DNA from: CAINVV01 sp964528535
GTDB taxonomy: Bacteria; Bacteroidota; Bacteroidia; Bacteroidales; Prolixibacteraceae
Direction: 5' to 3'
DNA length: 64,000 bases
NCBI GenBank assembly: GCA_964528535.1
Contig: CAZGSQ010000001.1
Coordinates: forward strand, 65,914 to 129,913
The notes below the pieces were generated by a model. The model was not told the origin of the DNA and made no database searches. It worked only from the letters and a program-made list of their open reading frames with translations. The translations under genes were made by a program, and so were the position numbers. Below, piece by piece: positions 17,711-26,966 of the stretch; the stretch's first letter is position 1; each line of letters opens with the position of its first letter.

Positions 17711-20284
17711 ATGAAGCATATTTTACTCCTTCTTTTATCCGTTTTTTCTAGCATATCTGGATTCTCACAATCCATTGACCTCTCAAAATACAAGGCCCCC
17801 GTTAGGGTTGCCTGCATTGGGAACAGCATCACTTTTGGATCGGGTATTTCCGACAGGCCACGCGATTCGTATCCGGCACAGTTGGGCAGGATGCTGGGCG
17901 ACAAGTGGATGGTGCGCAATTTTGGGGTGAGCGGCCGCACCATGTTGAAGAAAGGTGATTTCCCTTACTGGAAAGAAGATGCGTGGGCCGAGGCAAAGGA
18001 ATTTCTGCCGGATGTGGTGGTCATCAAATTGGGTACCAACGATACCAAACCCCAGAATTGGAAATATGGTGAAGAATTCTTGGCAGACAGCAGGGCCATG
18101 GTCAGGGAGTTGAAAAATCTGTCTTCACATCCTGTTATTTATCTCTGCAAACCGGTCCCTGCCTTTGGTAATCGGTGGGGAATCAACGATTCGATTGTGG
18201 TGCACGGGGTTGTGCCGGCCGTGGAGAAACTGGCCAGGGAGGAGAAGCTACAGGTAATTGATCTCTATTCGGCGCTTTCAGGGATGGGTCATCTTTTCCC
18301 CGATCAGATTCATCCCAACTCGGAAGGAGCCGGACTAATGGCCAAATGCATTGCCAAACAATTGATGGGTGGCGATATCACGGTAGTGAAAGCACAGTAT
18401 CCTGGCAAAAAATCTGAATGGCATGGATTTACCCGGTACGATTTTCAGCTGGATCGCCGGGATTGCCGGATGATCGTGCCAGACAAGGCTGCCCCAGGGA
18501 AACCCTGGATCTGGCGTGCCCGTTTTCCCGACTGGCATTGTGAAATGGACAGCATCCTGGTAAGGAAAGGGTTCCATGTGGTATACATCAATACCGATTA
18601 CCTTTTTGGATCGCCAAAATGTGTCGAGATCTGGAATGGTTTCTACAATTATCTGACTTCTCAACATGGATTAAACAAAAAAGTATCGCTGGAGGGAGTG
18701 AGTAGGGGAGGCTTGTACGTCTACAATTATGCCAAGAAATACCCCGAACATGTAAGTTGCCTCTATGCAGAGGGGCCCGTCTGTGATTTCAAGAGCTGGC
18801 CGGGCGGAAAGGGGAGCAGCAAAGGAGATGCCGAATCGTGGAAACAATTGATGACAGCCTATGGGTTCAAAAATGAGGCCGAAGCGCTCGATTTCAAGGA
18901 TAACCCCATCGACCATCTGGAGAAAATGGCTGCCGCGAAGGTACCGGTATTTCATTCCATCGGCTTAAACGACAGCATTGTTCCCAATGAAGAAAACAGC
19001 TATATCTTACTTAACAGGTACATTCGCCTGGGAGGACCGGCAACTGTCTATTCCAACACGGCAGGGAAACAAAGTCTTCAGGGGCATCATTACCCCATAG
19101 ATAACCTCAAAGCAGGCGTAGATTTTGTCCTGAACAGTTATCCGGCCACGGCAATTCCGCTGGATAGCCGCAATTACCATGTTTACCGGAGCAAACTTCA
19201 CAATGCTCAAATTGTGTTTGAAAGGGAAAAGAGAGGCAGGGTGGCATTCCTGGGAGGATCCATCACGCAAGGAACCGGATGGCGCGACAGCATTTGCGCC
19301 TATTTGCAAAAGCGCTTCCCAAAGACACAATTTGATTTTGTTGCCGCAGGGATCTCCTCCATGGGTTCCACACCGGGGGCTTTCCGCTTCGAACGGGATG
19401 TCCTGTCCAAGGGCAAAGTGGATCTTTTGTTCGAGGAGGCGGCAGTAAACGACCGTACCAACGGATTTTCTACCGAGACACAGGTGTTGGGCATGGAAGG
19501 GATCGTCCGGCATGCCCGCGAATCCAATCCGGCGATGGAGGTGGTGCTGATGCATTTTGTGGATCCTGATAAAATGGCTGAGTACCGGAAAGGAGCTGTG
19601 CCAACTGAGATTCTGAACCACGAGAGGGTGGCCGAACATTACGGACTTTCTACCCTCAACCTGGCCAAAGAGGTGACCGACCGCATCGACAACGGTGAAT
19701 TCAGCTGGGAGAAGGATTTCAAGAACCTTCATCCTTCTCCTTTCGGGCACCATGTCTATTTCCAATCGATGAAGTGCTTCATGGATGATTGCTGGAGCGG
19801 ATTCGTAGCTGACGATGACAAAGTTGTGGCATATAACCTTCCTGGTAAGCTGGCTGCCGGCTGCTACGACAAGGGTCAATTGATCCCGGCGGTTCAGGTC
19901 AGGACCACAAAGGGGTGGAAAGTTATGCCTGACTGGAAGCCTGCCGACAAAACAGGTACACGCCCCGATTTTACAAATGTGCCGATGCTGGTGGCAGAAG
20001 GACCTACCGGGATATTGAAATACAATTTTGTTGGCAACGCGGTTGGGATTGCCGTTGCGGCAGGCCTGGATGCGGGGATCATTGAATACTCCATCGACAA
20101 GAGTCCCTGGCAAAAGCAGGAGCTCTATACAGCCTGGAGTGCGCAGTTGCATCTGCCCTGGTTCATTACGCTTGGATACAATCTGGTACCAGGAAAACAT
20201 CTGTTAAGACTCAGGGTTTTGGCAGAGAAAAATCCCCAAAGCAAAGGAAATGCCTGCAGGATCAGGTATTTTTATATTAGCTGA
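17711..20284 (+). CDS. Three-domain secreted esterase: SGNH - alpha/beta hydrolase - SGNH
   Basis: From the ATG at 17711 (signal peptide MKHILLLLLSVFSSISGFSQ) the product has 857 residues. Domain 1 is an SGNH/GDSL esterase with Ser39 in GNSITFG, a GTND block and DQIHPNSEG carrying the Asp-x-x-His. Domain 2 is an alpha/beta hydrolase with Ser331 in GVSRGG, an Asp in GLNDSIVP and His in GHHYP. Domain 3 is another SGNH unit with Ser517 in GGSITQG; its last block reads KNLHPSPFGH, where the usual Asp three residues before His is Lys. A beta-rich tail ends the chain. The family removes acetyl or other ester groups; the pectin-type neighbours suggest acetylated pectin. It is divergent from the GH2/GH28-like unit. 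Confidence 0.85.
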   Translation: MKHILLLLLSVFSSISGFSQSIDLSKYKAPVRVACIGNSITFGSGISDRPRDSYPAQLGRMLGDKWMVRNFGVSGRTMLKKGDFPYWKEDAWAEAKEFLPDVVVIKLGTNDTKPQNWKYGEEFLADSRAMVRELKNLSSHPVIYLCKPVPAFGNRWGINDSIVVHGVVPAVEKLAREEKLQVIDLYSALSGMGHLFPDQIHPNSEGAGLMAKCIAKQLMGGDITVVKAQYPGKKSEWHGFTRYDFQLDRRDCRMIVPDKAAPGKPWIWRARFPDWHCEMDSILVRKGFHVVYINTDYLFGSPKCVEIWNGFYNYLTSQHGLNKKVSLEGVSRGGLYVYNYAKKYPEHVSCLYAEGPVCDFKSWPGGKGSSKGDAESWKQLMTAYGFKNEAEALDFKDNPIDHLEKMAAAKVPVFHSIGLNDSIVPNEENSYILLNRYIRLGGPATVYSNTAGKQSLQGHHYPIDNLKAGVDFVLNSYPATAIPLDSRNYHVYRSKLHNAQIVFEREKRGRVAFLGGSITQGTGWRDSICAYLQKRFPKTQFDFVAAGISSMGSTPGAFRFERDVLSKGKVDLLFEEAAVNDRTNGFSTETQVLGMEGIVRHARESNPAMEVVLMHFVDPDKMAEYRKGAVPTEILNHERVAEHYGLSTLNLAKEVTDRIDNGEFSWEKDFKNLHPSPFGHHVYFQSMKCFMDDCWSGFVADDDKVVAYNLPGKLAAGCYDKGQLIPAVQVRTTKGWKVMPDWKPADKTGTRPDFTNVPMLVAEGPTGILKYNFVGNAVGIAVAAGLDAGIIEYSIDKSPWQKQELYTAWSAQLHLPWFITLGYNLVPGKHLLRLRVLAEKNPQSKGNACRIRYFYIS

Positions 20285-20356
20285 TTAGTCGGTTAGTCAA
20301 TTAATTGATGGAATGAGGGATCACCTGACCATTTGGGAGTAGAAAAAACAAAGAAT

Positions 20357-20662
20357 ATGGATACGGACGATTTGTCAAAAGAGACCTATAAAGCAGTAAT
20401 AATAGAAGCGGAGAAATTTCACCATGATCTAACTTTACGGTTTGGATTGCTTTCCTATCAATGCAAAGATGAGAATGAATTTATCGAGAAATCCATGAAG
20501 TTGGTAAGTGTGGTCCAAAAAGCGGATGATGCCTTATTAAATGATATTTTCTTTGGTGAAGTGCCGGAGAAAATCAAGTTAGCAAAGGCACTCGATAAGA
20601 TTTCAATAAATATTGCCAAAGTTAGACTAATCCCAATCGAGAAAAGGCACTACGATTTTTAA
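20357..20662 (+). CDS. Small conserved hypothetical protein
   Basis: A charged, mostly helical soluble protein of 101 residues with no signal peptide. The pattern ETYKAVIIEAEKFHHDLTL and a DIFFGEVPEK segment resemble an orphan protein family I have seen in Bacteroidota genomes, but I know no function for it. The ATG at 20357 is preferred over the TTG eight codons earlier. It stands alone between the esterase and the convergent LamG-containing GH2. Confidence 0.65.
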   Translation: MDTDDLSKETYKAVIIEAEKFHHDLTLRFGLLSYQCKDENEFIEKSMKLVSVVQKADDALLNDIFFGEVPEKIKLAKALDKISINIAKVRLIPIEKRHYDF

Positions 20663-20732
20663 TTTAGGAAGTTCGTGTTGTTTTGTATTCAGCACTCAAT
20701 CCTTTGACGGGCAAAAATCAAATTTAGGCAGA

Positions 20733-23700
20733 TTAATTTTTGTATGGTTTTACCTGCATCACGAAGTGATACTCTTGCGGTAAAACCCTGTATTTGTCCA
20801 AAACAGAAATAGCGGTGCAGCCGACGCCGCTGGTGGCATAATCGAAGTTGAAGGTATAGCCGTCCATAGATTGAAGCTGATAAGGATAGCGTGCCCTGGA
20901 GAGCTGATCGGTGGCATATTCCTGGGTGCTGAAATTGAAAAGATTGCTGCCCGAAAATTCCAACCCGGTGCCATCGGCCGTTTCGAGCCTTACCCAACGA
21001 CTGTCGGTACGACAGCCATAATCCTGGGGAACCAGGTAGGATTCGGCCATCTCCTGAACGCTCTTTTTGTAGACTCCAATTTTGGCCCCTGTCTTGCGGT
21101 CGGGGTATGTTTCAAATGGTCCGCGACCGTACCAACTGACATGGTTCAAAGATTTGTCCATGACCCATTGCACTCCGATTTTAGGCATCCAGGCCGGCAT
21201 TGTTCCCTGCGGTGTGACCGTGTGGTCGATGGTAATTTCGCCTGTTCCGCTGATGGTGTAGCGATAATGGTTGTCGAAGGCGGTGGTGTAGCTGCTGCCT
21301 TCTGCATGATCATCGACCTCAATGACAACTGCATTGGCTTCGTTCTTCACAATTTTGAAATGGTCGGGTTTGGTCTTCATCCGATCAATCCCAAGGGTGT
21401 ACCAATTGCCTGCCGGGAAGGTCCCCATGCCGGGTTTGCCTTTGGCCAGATTGGCCGCGTAACTGGTCCAATTGTCGAGGTCATTGGCCAGGGGTGCCCG
21501 CCAGACATTTAATTTGGGCCCTTTCTTAACAAGCTCTATTCCATGGTATTTCATGCTATTGAGTTGTCCGGACTCCTTGTCAAAGGCATATTCAAAGTCT
21601 TTGCCCGAAATCAGCAGTTGCTCTTTTGAATCAGTAGTGCCAATTCCGGAAACTTTTGGTTCTTCTTTGGTCGGCAACGGAATGTTCCACGGAAGTTCGA
21701 GCTGGTCCCAGGCCACTTCGAACCCAGCGGTTTCGTAAGTATTTGCCTTTTTGAGTGAAAAACTCAGAAGCAACCTGTACTCCAAGCCGGGTCGAATGGC
21801 AGGCTTTTGGTACGGGATTTTTATTTTTATTTTTTCAAGCGGAGCAAGTGAATAGTTGAGGTCTCCCCGTTGCAGAATCTCTCCGTCGGCCTGCAGCTGC
21901 CACGAAGTTTTTAATTCATCCAGATTGGTAAATGCGTAGCGGTTGGTGATTTCGACGATTCCGTCGGAGGAGTTGACCAGTTCGGCATGCACTGGCTGGC
22001 TTGATTTCTTTACCTGGTACAATTCGGGTTGCGGGGTGCGGTCGGGCCAGATGAGGCCATAGGTTCGGCCGCCGATACCCATGCTGTAAAATGTCCCTTT
22101 TTCCTTCACCTCGTCGAATTCGAGCCACAGCCGTGCACTTTCCTTGAGCTGGGGGGAAGGATTCATCAACTTGTCAACAGGTATTGCCTTGTCGAAGATG
22201 GATAGCCTGTCGAACACGGCATTGCTCAGATTGTCCGGATATTCCTGACCTTCCATGTCGGAGAACCTACCGATATTCACAGGGAAAGGCTTGTTGGAGA
22301 TCGATCCGGAAAAGGGTTTGCTGCCATATTTGGTGCCATCAATGTACACTTCCATGTTCTTGCTGTCGCAGGTTCCGGCAACGTGGTGCCAGTTGTTTTC
22401 CCAGTTTCCCGGCAGGTGTGTTTTCAGCACCCTTTTCGCCTCATCCGACACGAAAAATTCGATTGAGTCTCTGCTAAACTGGTTCAGCCCGAACTGGTAG
22501 CTTCCCTTTGTGATCATCTGGCCATTGCCATTCCATTTGCGGGGGAAAATCCAGAGTGAAAGGGTCAGCTCATTGCCGGTGAGGTCCAAAGCCGGATCGC
22601 GGTAGAGATCTATCCACTGGTCGTGGCCGCTCAGTTCGACGGCTTTGCCAAATTTGCCATCAACCAGTTTGCCACGGCCTTTGATGGCTGCTGAAATGTG
22701 GTATTTGGAATCGTCGGTAAGCAGTTGTATTTTCTCGTGGATACCCGGACTCACCCAGTCCCAGATGGCTCCGCCGGAGAGTCGCGGATAGTTCCAGATC
22801 AGGTCCCAGTATTCGTCGAAACCACCACCGCCATTGCCTTCAACAGAGATGTACTCGTCCATGAAGGAGGGTCTTGGGTCCTGGGTCTCGGGAACCTGGG
22901 CGATTCTGGTGCGCAGTTCATAGGGCGTTGCGTACCTGGGTCCTATGATCTCTTCGCAGGGGACCTCATTCTTCCAAGCCACATCGTCTGTGTTGCCGCC
23001 ATACATGAAGAGGCGGGTAGGATCCAGTATTTTCCCTTCCTTGATGACTTCACAAATGTTGTTGCCAATTCCACTCTCGTTGCCGGCGCTCCAGAAGAGG
23101 ATGGAAGGGTGGTTGCGGTCTCGAAGGACCATTCCTTTGACCCTGTCGACATAGGCGTCGCGCCATTGGGGAAGCTTGGAGATGTATTCGGTGGCATGCG
23201 ACTCGTCGCCGGTTTCGTCTACGATGTACATTCCCAGTTCATCCGCAAGGTTCAGGTATTCGATGTTGGGTGGATAGTGACTCGTTCGTACGCAGTTGAT
23301 GTTGAACTGTTTCATCAATATCAGGTCCTTGCGCATGGTTGCAACATCCATGGCATGTCCCAGCTCGGGGTGCTGCATGTGGGAGTTGACACCATTCAGT
23401 TTCACCGGCATGCCGTTGACCATCAATACCTGGTGCTTGACTTCAACTTTTTTGAATCCGACCCGGTTGCTAAGCACCTCTGTGATTTTTCCATTTGGGT
23501 CAATCAATTCAAATACAATGGAGTACAAATTTGGATTCTCAGCCGACCACTTACCAGGATTGTTGATTTTGGCTGAGAGTTTCACCTGAGCGATTCCTTC
23601 TTTCTTCAGTACAATTTTTTCGGATTGCATGGCAGCTCCGATCTGTTTTCTGTCTTTGTCAAACAGCGTCGCACAGATGGAATAGCCGGTTTCGTAGGCT

Positions 23701-24518
23701 TTGCCATAATTTTTTAATTCAGCAGAAATGGAAAGTACAGCATCCCGGTAGGAGTTGTCGGTATCTGTGGTTACAAAGAAGTCGCGGAGGTGGATACCCG
23801 GCACTGCCAACAGGTACACATCGCGAAAAATGCCTGACAGGCGCCAGAAATCCTGGTCTTCGAGGTAGGTTCCCGCCGAATATTTGGTCACGCAGACGGC
23901 CAGCGTGTTTATTCCTTTCGTCAGAAATTTGGTGATGTTGTATTCGGCCGGTTCGTTGGCTCCCTCATTAAAACCAAGCTGCTGACCATTGATCCAGAGA
24001 AATGAGGCAGAAGTTACCGCCTCCATCCTCAGAAACACCTGTTTGCCAGACCAGTTTCCGGGTACAGTAAAGGTCTTGCGGTAACATCCGGTAGGATTGT
24101 AGTCGTGGGGAATGAATGGTGGATTTGACCGGAAAGGCTGTGAAACGTTGCGAAACATCGGGTCGCCGAAACCCTGCATCTCCCAGTTTCCGGGTACTTT
24201 GATGTTGTCCCAGGCCTGGTCTTGGACCTTCTCGAGGAAAAAATCCTTTGGAACAAGTTCCGGATTTTCAAACCATCTGAATTTCCATGTACCGTTGAGC
24301 GATTGGTAACCCGAAGATTTGGACCAATCATTTTTCAAGGCCTCTTCCCTGGAAGTATACGGAACCAGTGGAACATGGCCGATCTCCTGGTGAAGGGCAA
24401 ACATTCCGGGATCCTCGATGAAGCTGTAGATATTTTCGAGGAAATTTTTTTGTTGGGCGAAGGAGGTGTTGGACAGGAGGTGTAAAAACAGCAGGATGTA
24501 CAGTGATTTTATTTTCAT
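20733..24518 (-). CDS. Beta-galactosidase-type GH2 with inserted LamG domain
   Basis: A 1261-residue secreted protein starting at the Met at 24518 (signal MKIKSLYILLFLHLLSNTSFA). It is built like LacZ: sugar-binding domain, Ig-like domain, TIM barrel with acid/base Glu481 (SAGNESG) and nucleophile Glu555 (MDEY), then DUF4981 and the large beta-sandwich of LacZ-type enzymes (VSWYGRGPFETYPDR). Between barrel and DUF4981, about residues 610-785, lies a LamG/concanavalin-like domain (LTLSLWIFPRKW; WHHVAGTCDSKNMEVYIDG), a probable carbohydrate-binding insert. LacZ homologues are about 1030 residues; the insert explains the excess. It appears monocistronic, convergent with the small hypothetical gene. 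Confidence 0.9.
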   Translation of the reverse strand: MKIKSLYILLFLHLLSNTSFAQQKNFLENIYSFIEDPGMFALHQEIGHVPLVPYTSREEALKNDWSKSSGYQSLNGTWKFRWFENPELVPKDFFLEKVQDQAWDNIKVPGNWEMQGFGDPMFRNVSQPFRSNPPFIPHDYNPTGCYRKTFTVPGNWSGKQVFLRMEAVTSASFLWINGQQLGFNEGANEPAEYNITKFLTKGINTLAVCVTKYSAGTYLEDQDFWRLSGIFRDVYLLAVPGIHLRDFFVTTDTDNSYRDAVLSISAELKNYGKAYETGYSICATLFDKDRKQIGAAMQSEKIVLKKEGIAQVKLSAKINNPGKWSAENPNLYSIVFELIDPNGKITEVLSNRVGFKKVEVKHQVLMVNGMPVKLNGVNSHMQHPELGHAMDVATMRKDLILMKQFNINCVRTSHYPPNIEYLNLADELGMYIVDETGDESHATEYISKLPQWRDAYVDRVKGMVLRDRNHPSILFWSAGNESGIGNNICEVIKEGKILDPTRLFMYGGNTDDVAWKNEVPCEEIIGPRYATPYELRTRIAQVPETQDPRPSFMDEYISVEGNGGGGFDEYWDLIWNYPRLSGGAIWDWVSPGIHEKIQLLTDDSKYHISAAIKGRGKLVDGKFGKAVELSGHDQWIDLYRDPALDLTGNELTLSLWIFPRKWNGNGQMITKGSYQFGLNQFSRDSIEFFVSDEAKRVLKTHLPGNWENNWHHVAGTCDSKNMEVYIDGTKYGSKPFSGSISNKPFPVNIGRFSDMEGQEYPDNLSNAVFDRLSIFDKAIPVDKLMNPSPQLKESARLWLEFDEVKEKGTFYSMGIGGRTYGLIWPDRTPQPELYQVKKSSQPVHAELVNSSDGIVEITNRYAFTNLDELKTSWQLQADGEILQRGDLNYSLAPLEKIKIKIPYQKPAIRPGLEYRLLLSFSLKKANTYETAGFEVAWDQLELPWNIPLPTKEEPKVSGIGTTDSKEQLLISGKDFEYAFDKESGQLNSMKYHGIELVKKGPKLNVWRAPLANDLDNWTSYAANLAKGKPGMGTFPAGNWYTLGIDRMKTKPDHFKIVKNEANAVVIEVDDHAEGSSYTTAFDNHYRYTISGTGEITIDHTVTPQGTMPAWMPKIGVQWVMDKSLNHVSWYGRGPFETYPDRKTGAKIGVYKKSVQEMAESYLVPQDYGCRTDSRWVRLETADGTGLEFSGSNLFNFSTQEYATDQLSRARYPYQLQSMDGYTFNFDYATSGVGCTAISVLDKYRVLPQEYHFVMQVKPYKN

Positions 24519-24752
24519 GGTTTTTCTTTGAGGGCGGATCTGCTTTTCTTTATCAATCCCGGTAGGATGCAAAGAGAAAGATGGTTTCGATGACAACATT
24601 AGGCGTAAAAATAATAAAAACAATGAGCAGATTGAACAAATTGCGGAGCATTCTGTTTACCTATTTCATTGACATAATATTTTTTATTTGTGGTTGTCTC
24701 CAATGGTTGAGATAAATATTTTGTATTTTACATAATTATTAATTGAAGCGTC

Positions 24753-26966
24753 ATGAAAGTCATTTGCATTGGGAACTTTCCGCCACGGCAGTGTGGAATT
24801 GCAACTTTCACAGAAAACCTGGTTGGTGCAATTTTAAAAGCCTCTGAGATCCATTCCATTTCGCTTGATTTGGAGGTAATTGCCATGAATGACTGTGGCA
24901 AGACCTATGCCTATCCGCCGGTCGTTAAGAATGTGATCAGGCACAATGTGATGAATGATTACATACACATGGCAGGTTATGTTAACCATTCCGGTGCAGG
25001 AATTTGTCTGCTTCAGCATGAATTTGGGATCTATGGGGGAGAGAGCGGGGTATTGCTGCTTGGGCTCCTTCGAAGGTTGAAAATACCAGTCATCTCGACC
25101 TTTCATACCATTTTGCAGAAGCCAAGTTTTCATCAACTCGAAGTGATGAAGAAGATTACGGCATATTCGTCCAAAATTGTGGTCATGAACAGACTTGCCA
25201 TTGATTTTTTAAAAGATATTTATGACGTTCCGTGTGAGAAAATTGTCTGCATTGAGCACGGGGTGCCTGATTTTGAAGTTAATCAGTCATGTTTGTTGCC
25301 TACTCCTATGGCCTGGAAGGACCGCAAAGTGATGTTAACCTTCGGATTGATTGGTCGCAGCAAGGGAATTGAAACGGCCATCCGGGCCTTGCCGGCTGTT
25401 GTCTGCAAGCATCCTGAGATCTTGTACATCATTCTTGGTAAAACGCATCCACACATCTTGCACCATGCGGGAGAAGAGTATCGAAACAGCTTGCAGGTGC
25501 TGGTCAAGAACTTGAATCTCGAAGATAATGTTCAGATTATCAATGAGTATGTAAGTGAACTGGAGCTGATGTCCTATTTGAAGTCGGCGGATCTGTATGT
25601 AACGCCTTATTTGAACAAGGCGCAAATAACGAGTGGAACGCTCAGTTATGCTGTCAGTGGTGGCTGTGCGGTACTTTCAACGCCCTATTGGCATGCAGAG
25701 GAGTTGCTTGCCGAAGGGAGGGGGCATCTATTTGGATTCGGAGATTTCAAGGGTTTGGCCGAAATCGTCAACCAGTTGTTGGATGAACCTTCGCACTTGA
25801 CTGATCTGCAGGAGAGAGCATACGATTACGGAAAGACAATTTCCTGGCCTTTGATAGGCAAAGCCTATCTGAATCTGTTCATGGCAATCAATTTACAGGG
25901 GAAGCGGGCAGAGACTCCAATACATGCAAAATTTAAAATTCAGTATCCTGATTTTGATAGTTCCCATCTGGAGCGACTCACCGATCAGACAGGTTTGCTT
26001 CAGCATGCAAGGTCCTCGGTGCCATTTTACAAGGCAGGATATTGTTTGGATGACAATGCAAGAGCCATCATGGTATGCCTTCTTGCATGGGAAAAGACGC
26101 ATGAACAAAGATACCTGGATCTTTTGAACAGATACATGGCCTACCTGACTTTCATGCAACACAAAGATGGCAGCTATGCCAATTTTGTTACCTATGATCA
26201 CCGGCTGATTGATGAGACTTCAGAGGATGCATTTGGCCGTGTTTACTGGGCTTTGGGAATGCTGATAGAACTCGCACCTTTAAATTCAATCACACGACTG
26301 GGTCTCGAATTATTTGAACATTCCTTACCCCAGATGGACCAGCTTTCTCACACGCGCGGATTTGCCAACTGCATCCTTGGAATTTATCATTACCTAAAGA
26401 GGTTTCCGGATCAGGAACGGTATTTGATGCTCTTAAAACGTTTGGCAGACCAATTGTGTGGCAAATTCGATCAGCACAAGAAGAAAAACTGGAGATGGTT
26501 TGATGATAAGATGACCTACGACAACGGGCTTTTGCCTGCAGCATTGTACCGGGCTTATGAAATATTGTGCGATCCAGTCTATTTGGAGGTAGCCGATGAA
26601 AGCAGGATTTTCCTTGAATCAAAATGTTTGAAAGGGAACTGGCTCTCCTTAATCGGGAATCGGAAATGGCTCCATTTGGAGGAGGACTATGAGATGTTTG
26701 CACAACAACCCATCGATGCCATGGCAGTCATTGTCATGTATGACAGTGCAGGGAAAGCCACTGGGACCCAGGAATTCGTCCAAAGACTACGGTTGTCTTT
26801 TGATTGGTTTTTTGGAATGAATGATCTCAATATCAGCTTATTTGATGAAGAGACCAAAGGATGCCACGATGGCATTGAGGAGTTCAACATCAATCTCAAC
26901 CAGGGGGCTGAAAGCAATATTGCTTATCTCATTTCAAGGTTAATGGTGGAGGACTATCTGGATTAA
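24753..26966 (+). CDS. GT4 glycosyltransferase fused to an alpha/alpha-toroid-like domain
   Basis: A 737-residue cytosolic protein. Residues 1-380 form a GT-B glycosyltransferase of family 4: N-terminal GNFPPRQCGIATFTENL, then GLIGRSKGIETAIRALP, and an acceptor/donor region around TSGTLSYAVSGGCAVLSTPYWHAEE cut here into shorter motifs such as SGTLSYAVSGG and YWHAEELL. Residues about 400-737 are helical, with CLDDNARA, DGSYANF and NQGAES motifs, and look like an (alpha/alpha)6-toroid domain. Such GT4 proteins occur beside GH130 genes in Bacteroidota, which suggests synthesis of a glycan turned over by the GH130 protein. The gene faces the GH130 gene and their stop codons share the four bases TTAA (26963-26966). 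Confidence 0.8.
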   Translation: MKVICIGNFPPRQCGIATFTENLVGAILKASEIHSISLDLEVIAMNDCGKTYAYPPVVKNVIRHNVMNDYIHMAGYVNHSGAGICLLQHEFGIYGGESGVLLLGLLRRLKIPVISTFHTILQKPSFHQLEVMKKITAYSSKIVVMNRLAIDFLKDIYDVPCEKIVCIEHGVPDFEVNQSCLLPTPMAWKDRKVMLTFGLIGRSKGIETAIRALPAVVCKHPEILYIILGKTHPHILHHAGEEYRNSLQVLVKNLNLEDNVQIINEYVSELELMSYLKSADLYVTPYLNKAQITSGTLSYAVSGGCAVLSTPYWHAEELLAEGRGHLFGFGDFKGLAEIVNQLLDEPSHLTDLQERAYDYGKTISWPLIGKAYLNLFMAINLQGKRAETPIHAKFKIQYPDFDSSHLERLTDQTGLLQHARSSVPFYKAGYCLDDNARAIMVCLLAWEKTHEQRYLDLLNRYMAYLTFMQHKDGSYANFVTYDHRLIDETSEDAFGRVYWALGMLIELAPLNSITRLGLELFEHSLPQMDQLSHTRGFANCILGIYHYLKRFPDQERYLMLLKRLADQLCGKFDQHKKKNWRWFDDKMTYDNGLLPAALYRAYEILCDPVYLEVADESRIFLESKCLKGNWLSLIGNRKWLHLEEDYEMFAQQPIDAMAVIVMYDSAGKATGTQEFVQRLRLSFDWFFGMNDLNISLFDEETKGCHDGIEEFNINLNQGAESNIAYLISRLMVEDYLD

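Noticed and set aside
19007..20200. Long 397-codon open frame on the minus strand
   Set aside because: It lies wholly antisense to the conserved SGNH domain of the esterase and shows no family motif; GC-rich third positions explain it.
22698..23576. 292-codon open frame on the plus strand
   Set aside because: Antisense to the GH2 catalytic barrel with its two active-site Glu motifs; no recognisable protein features.
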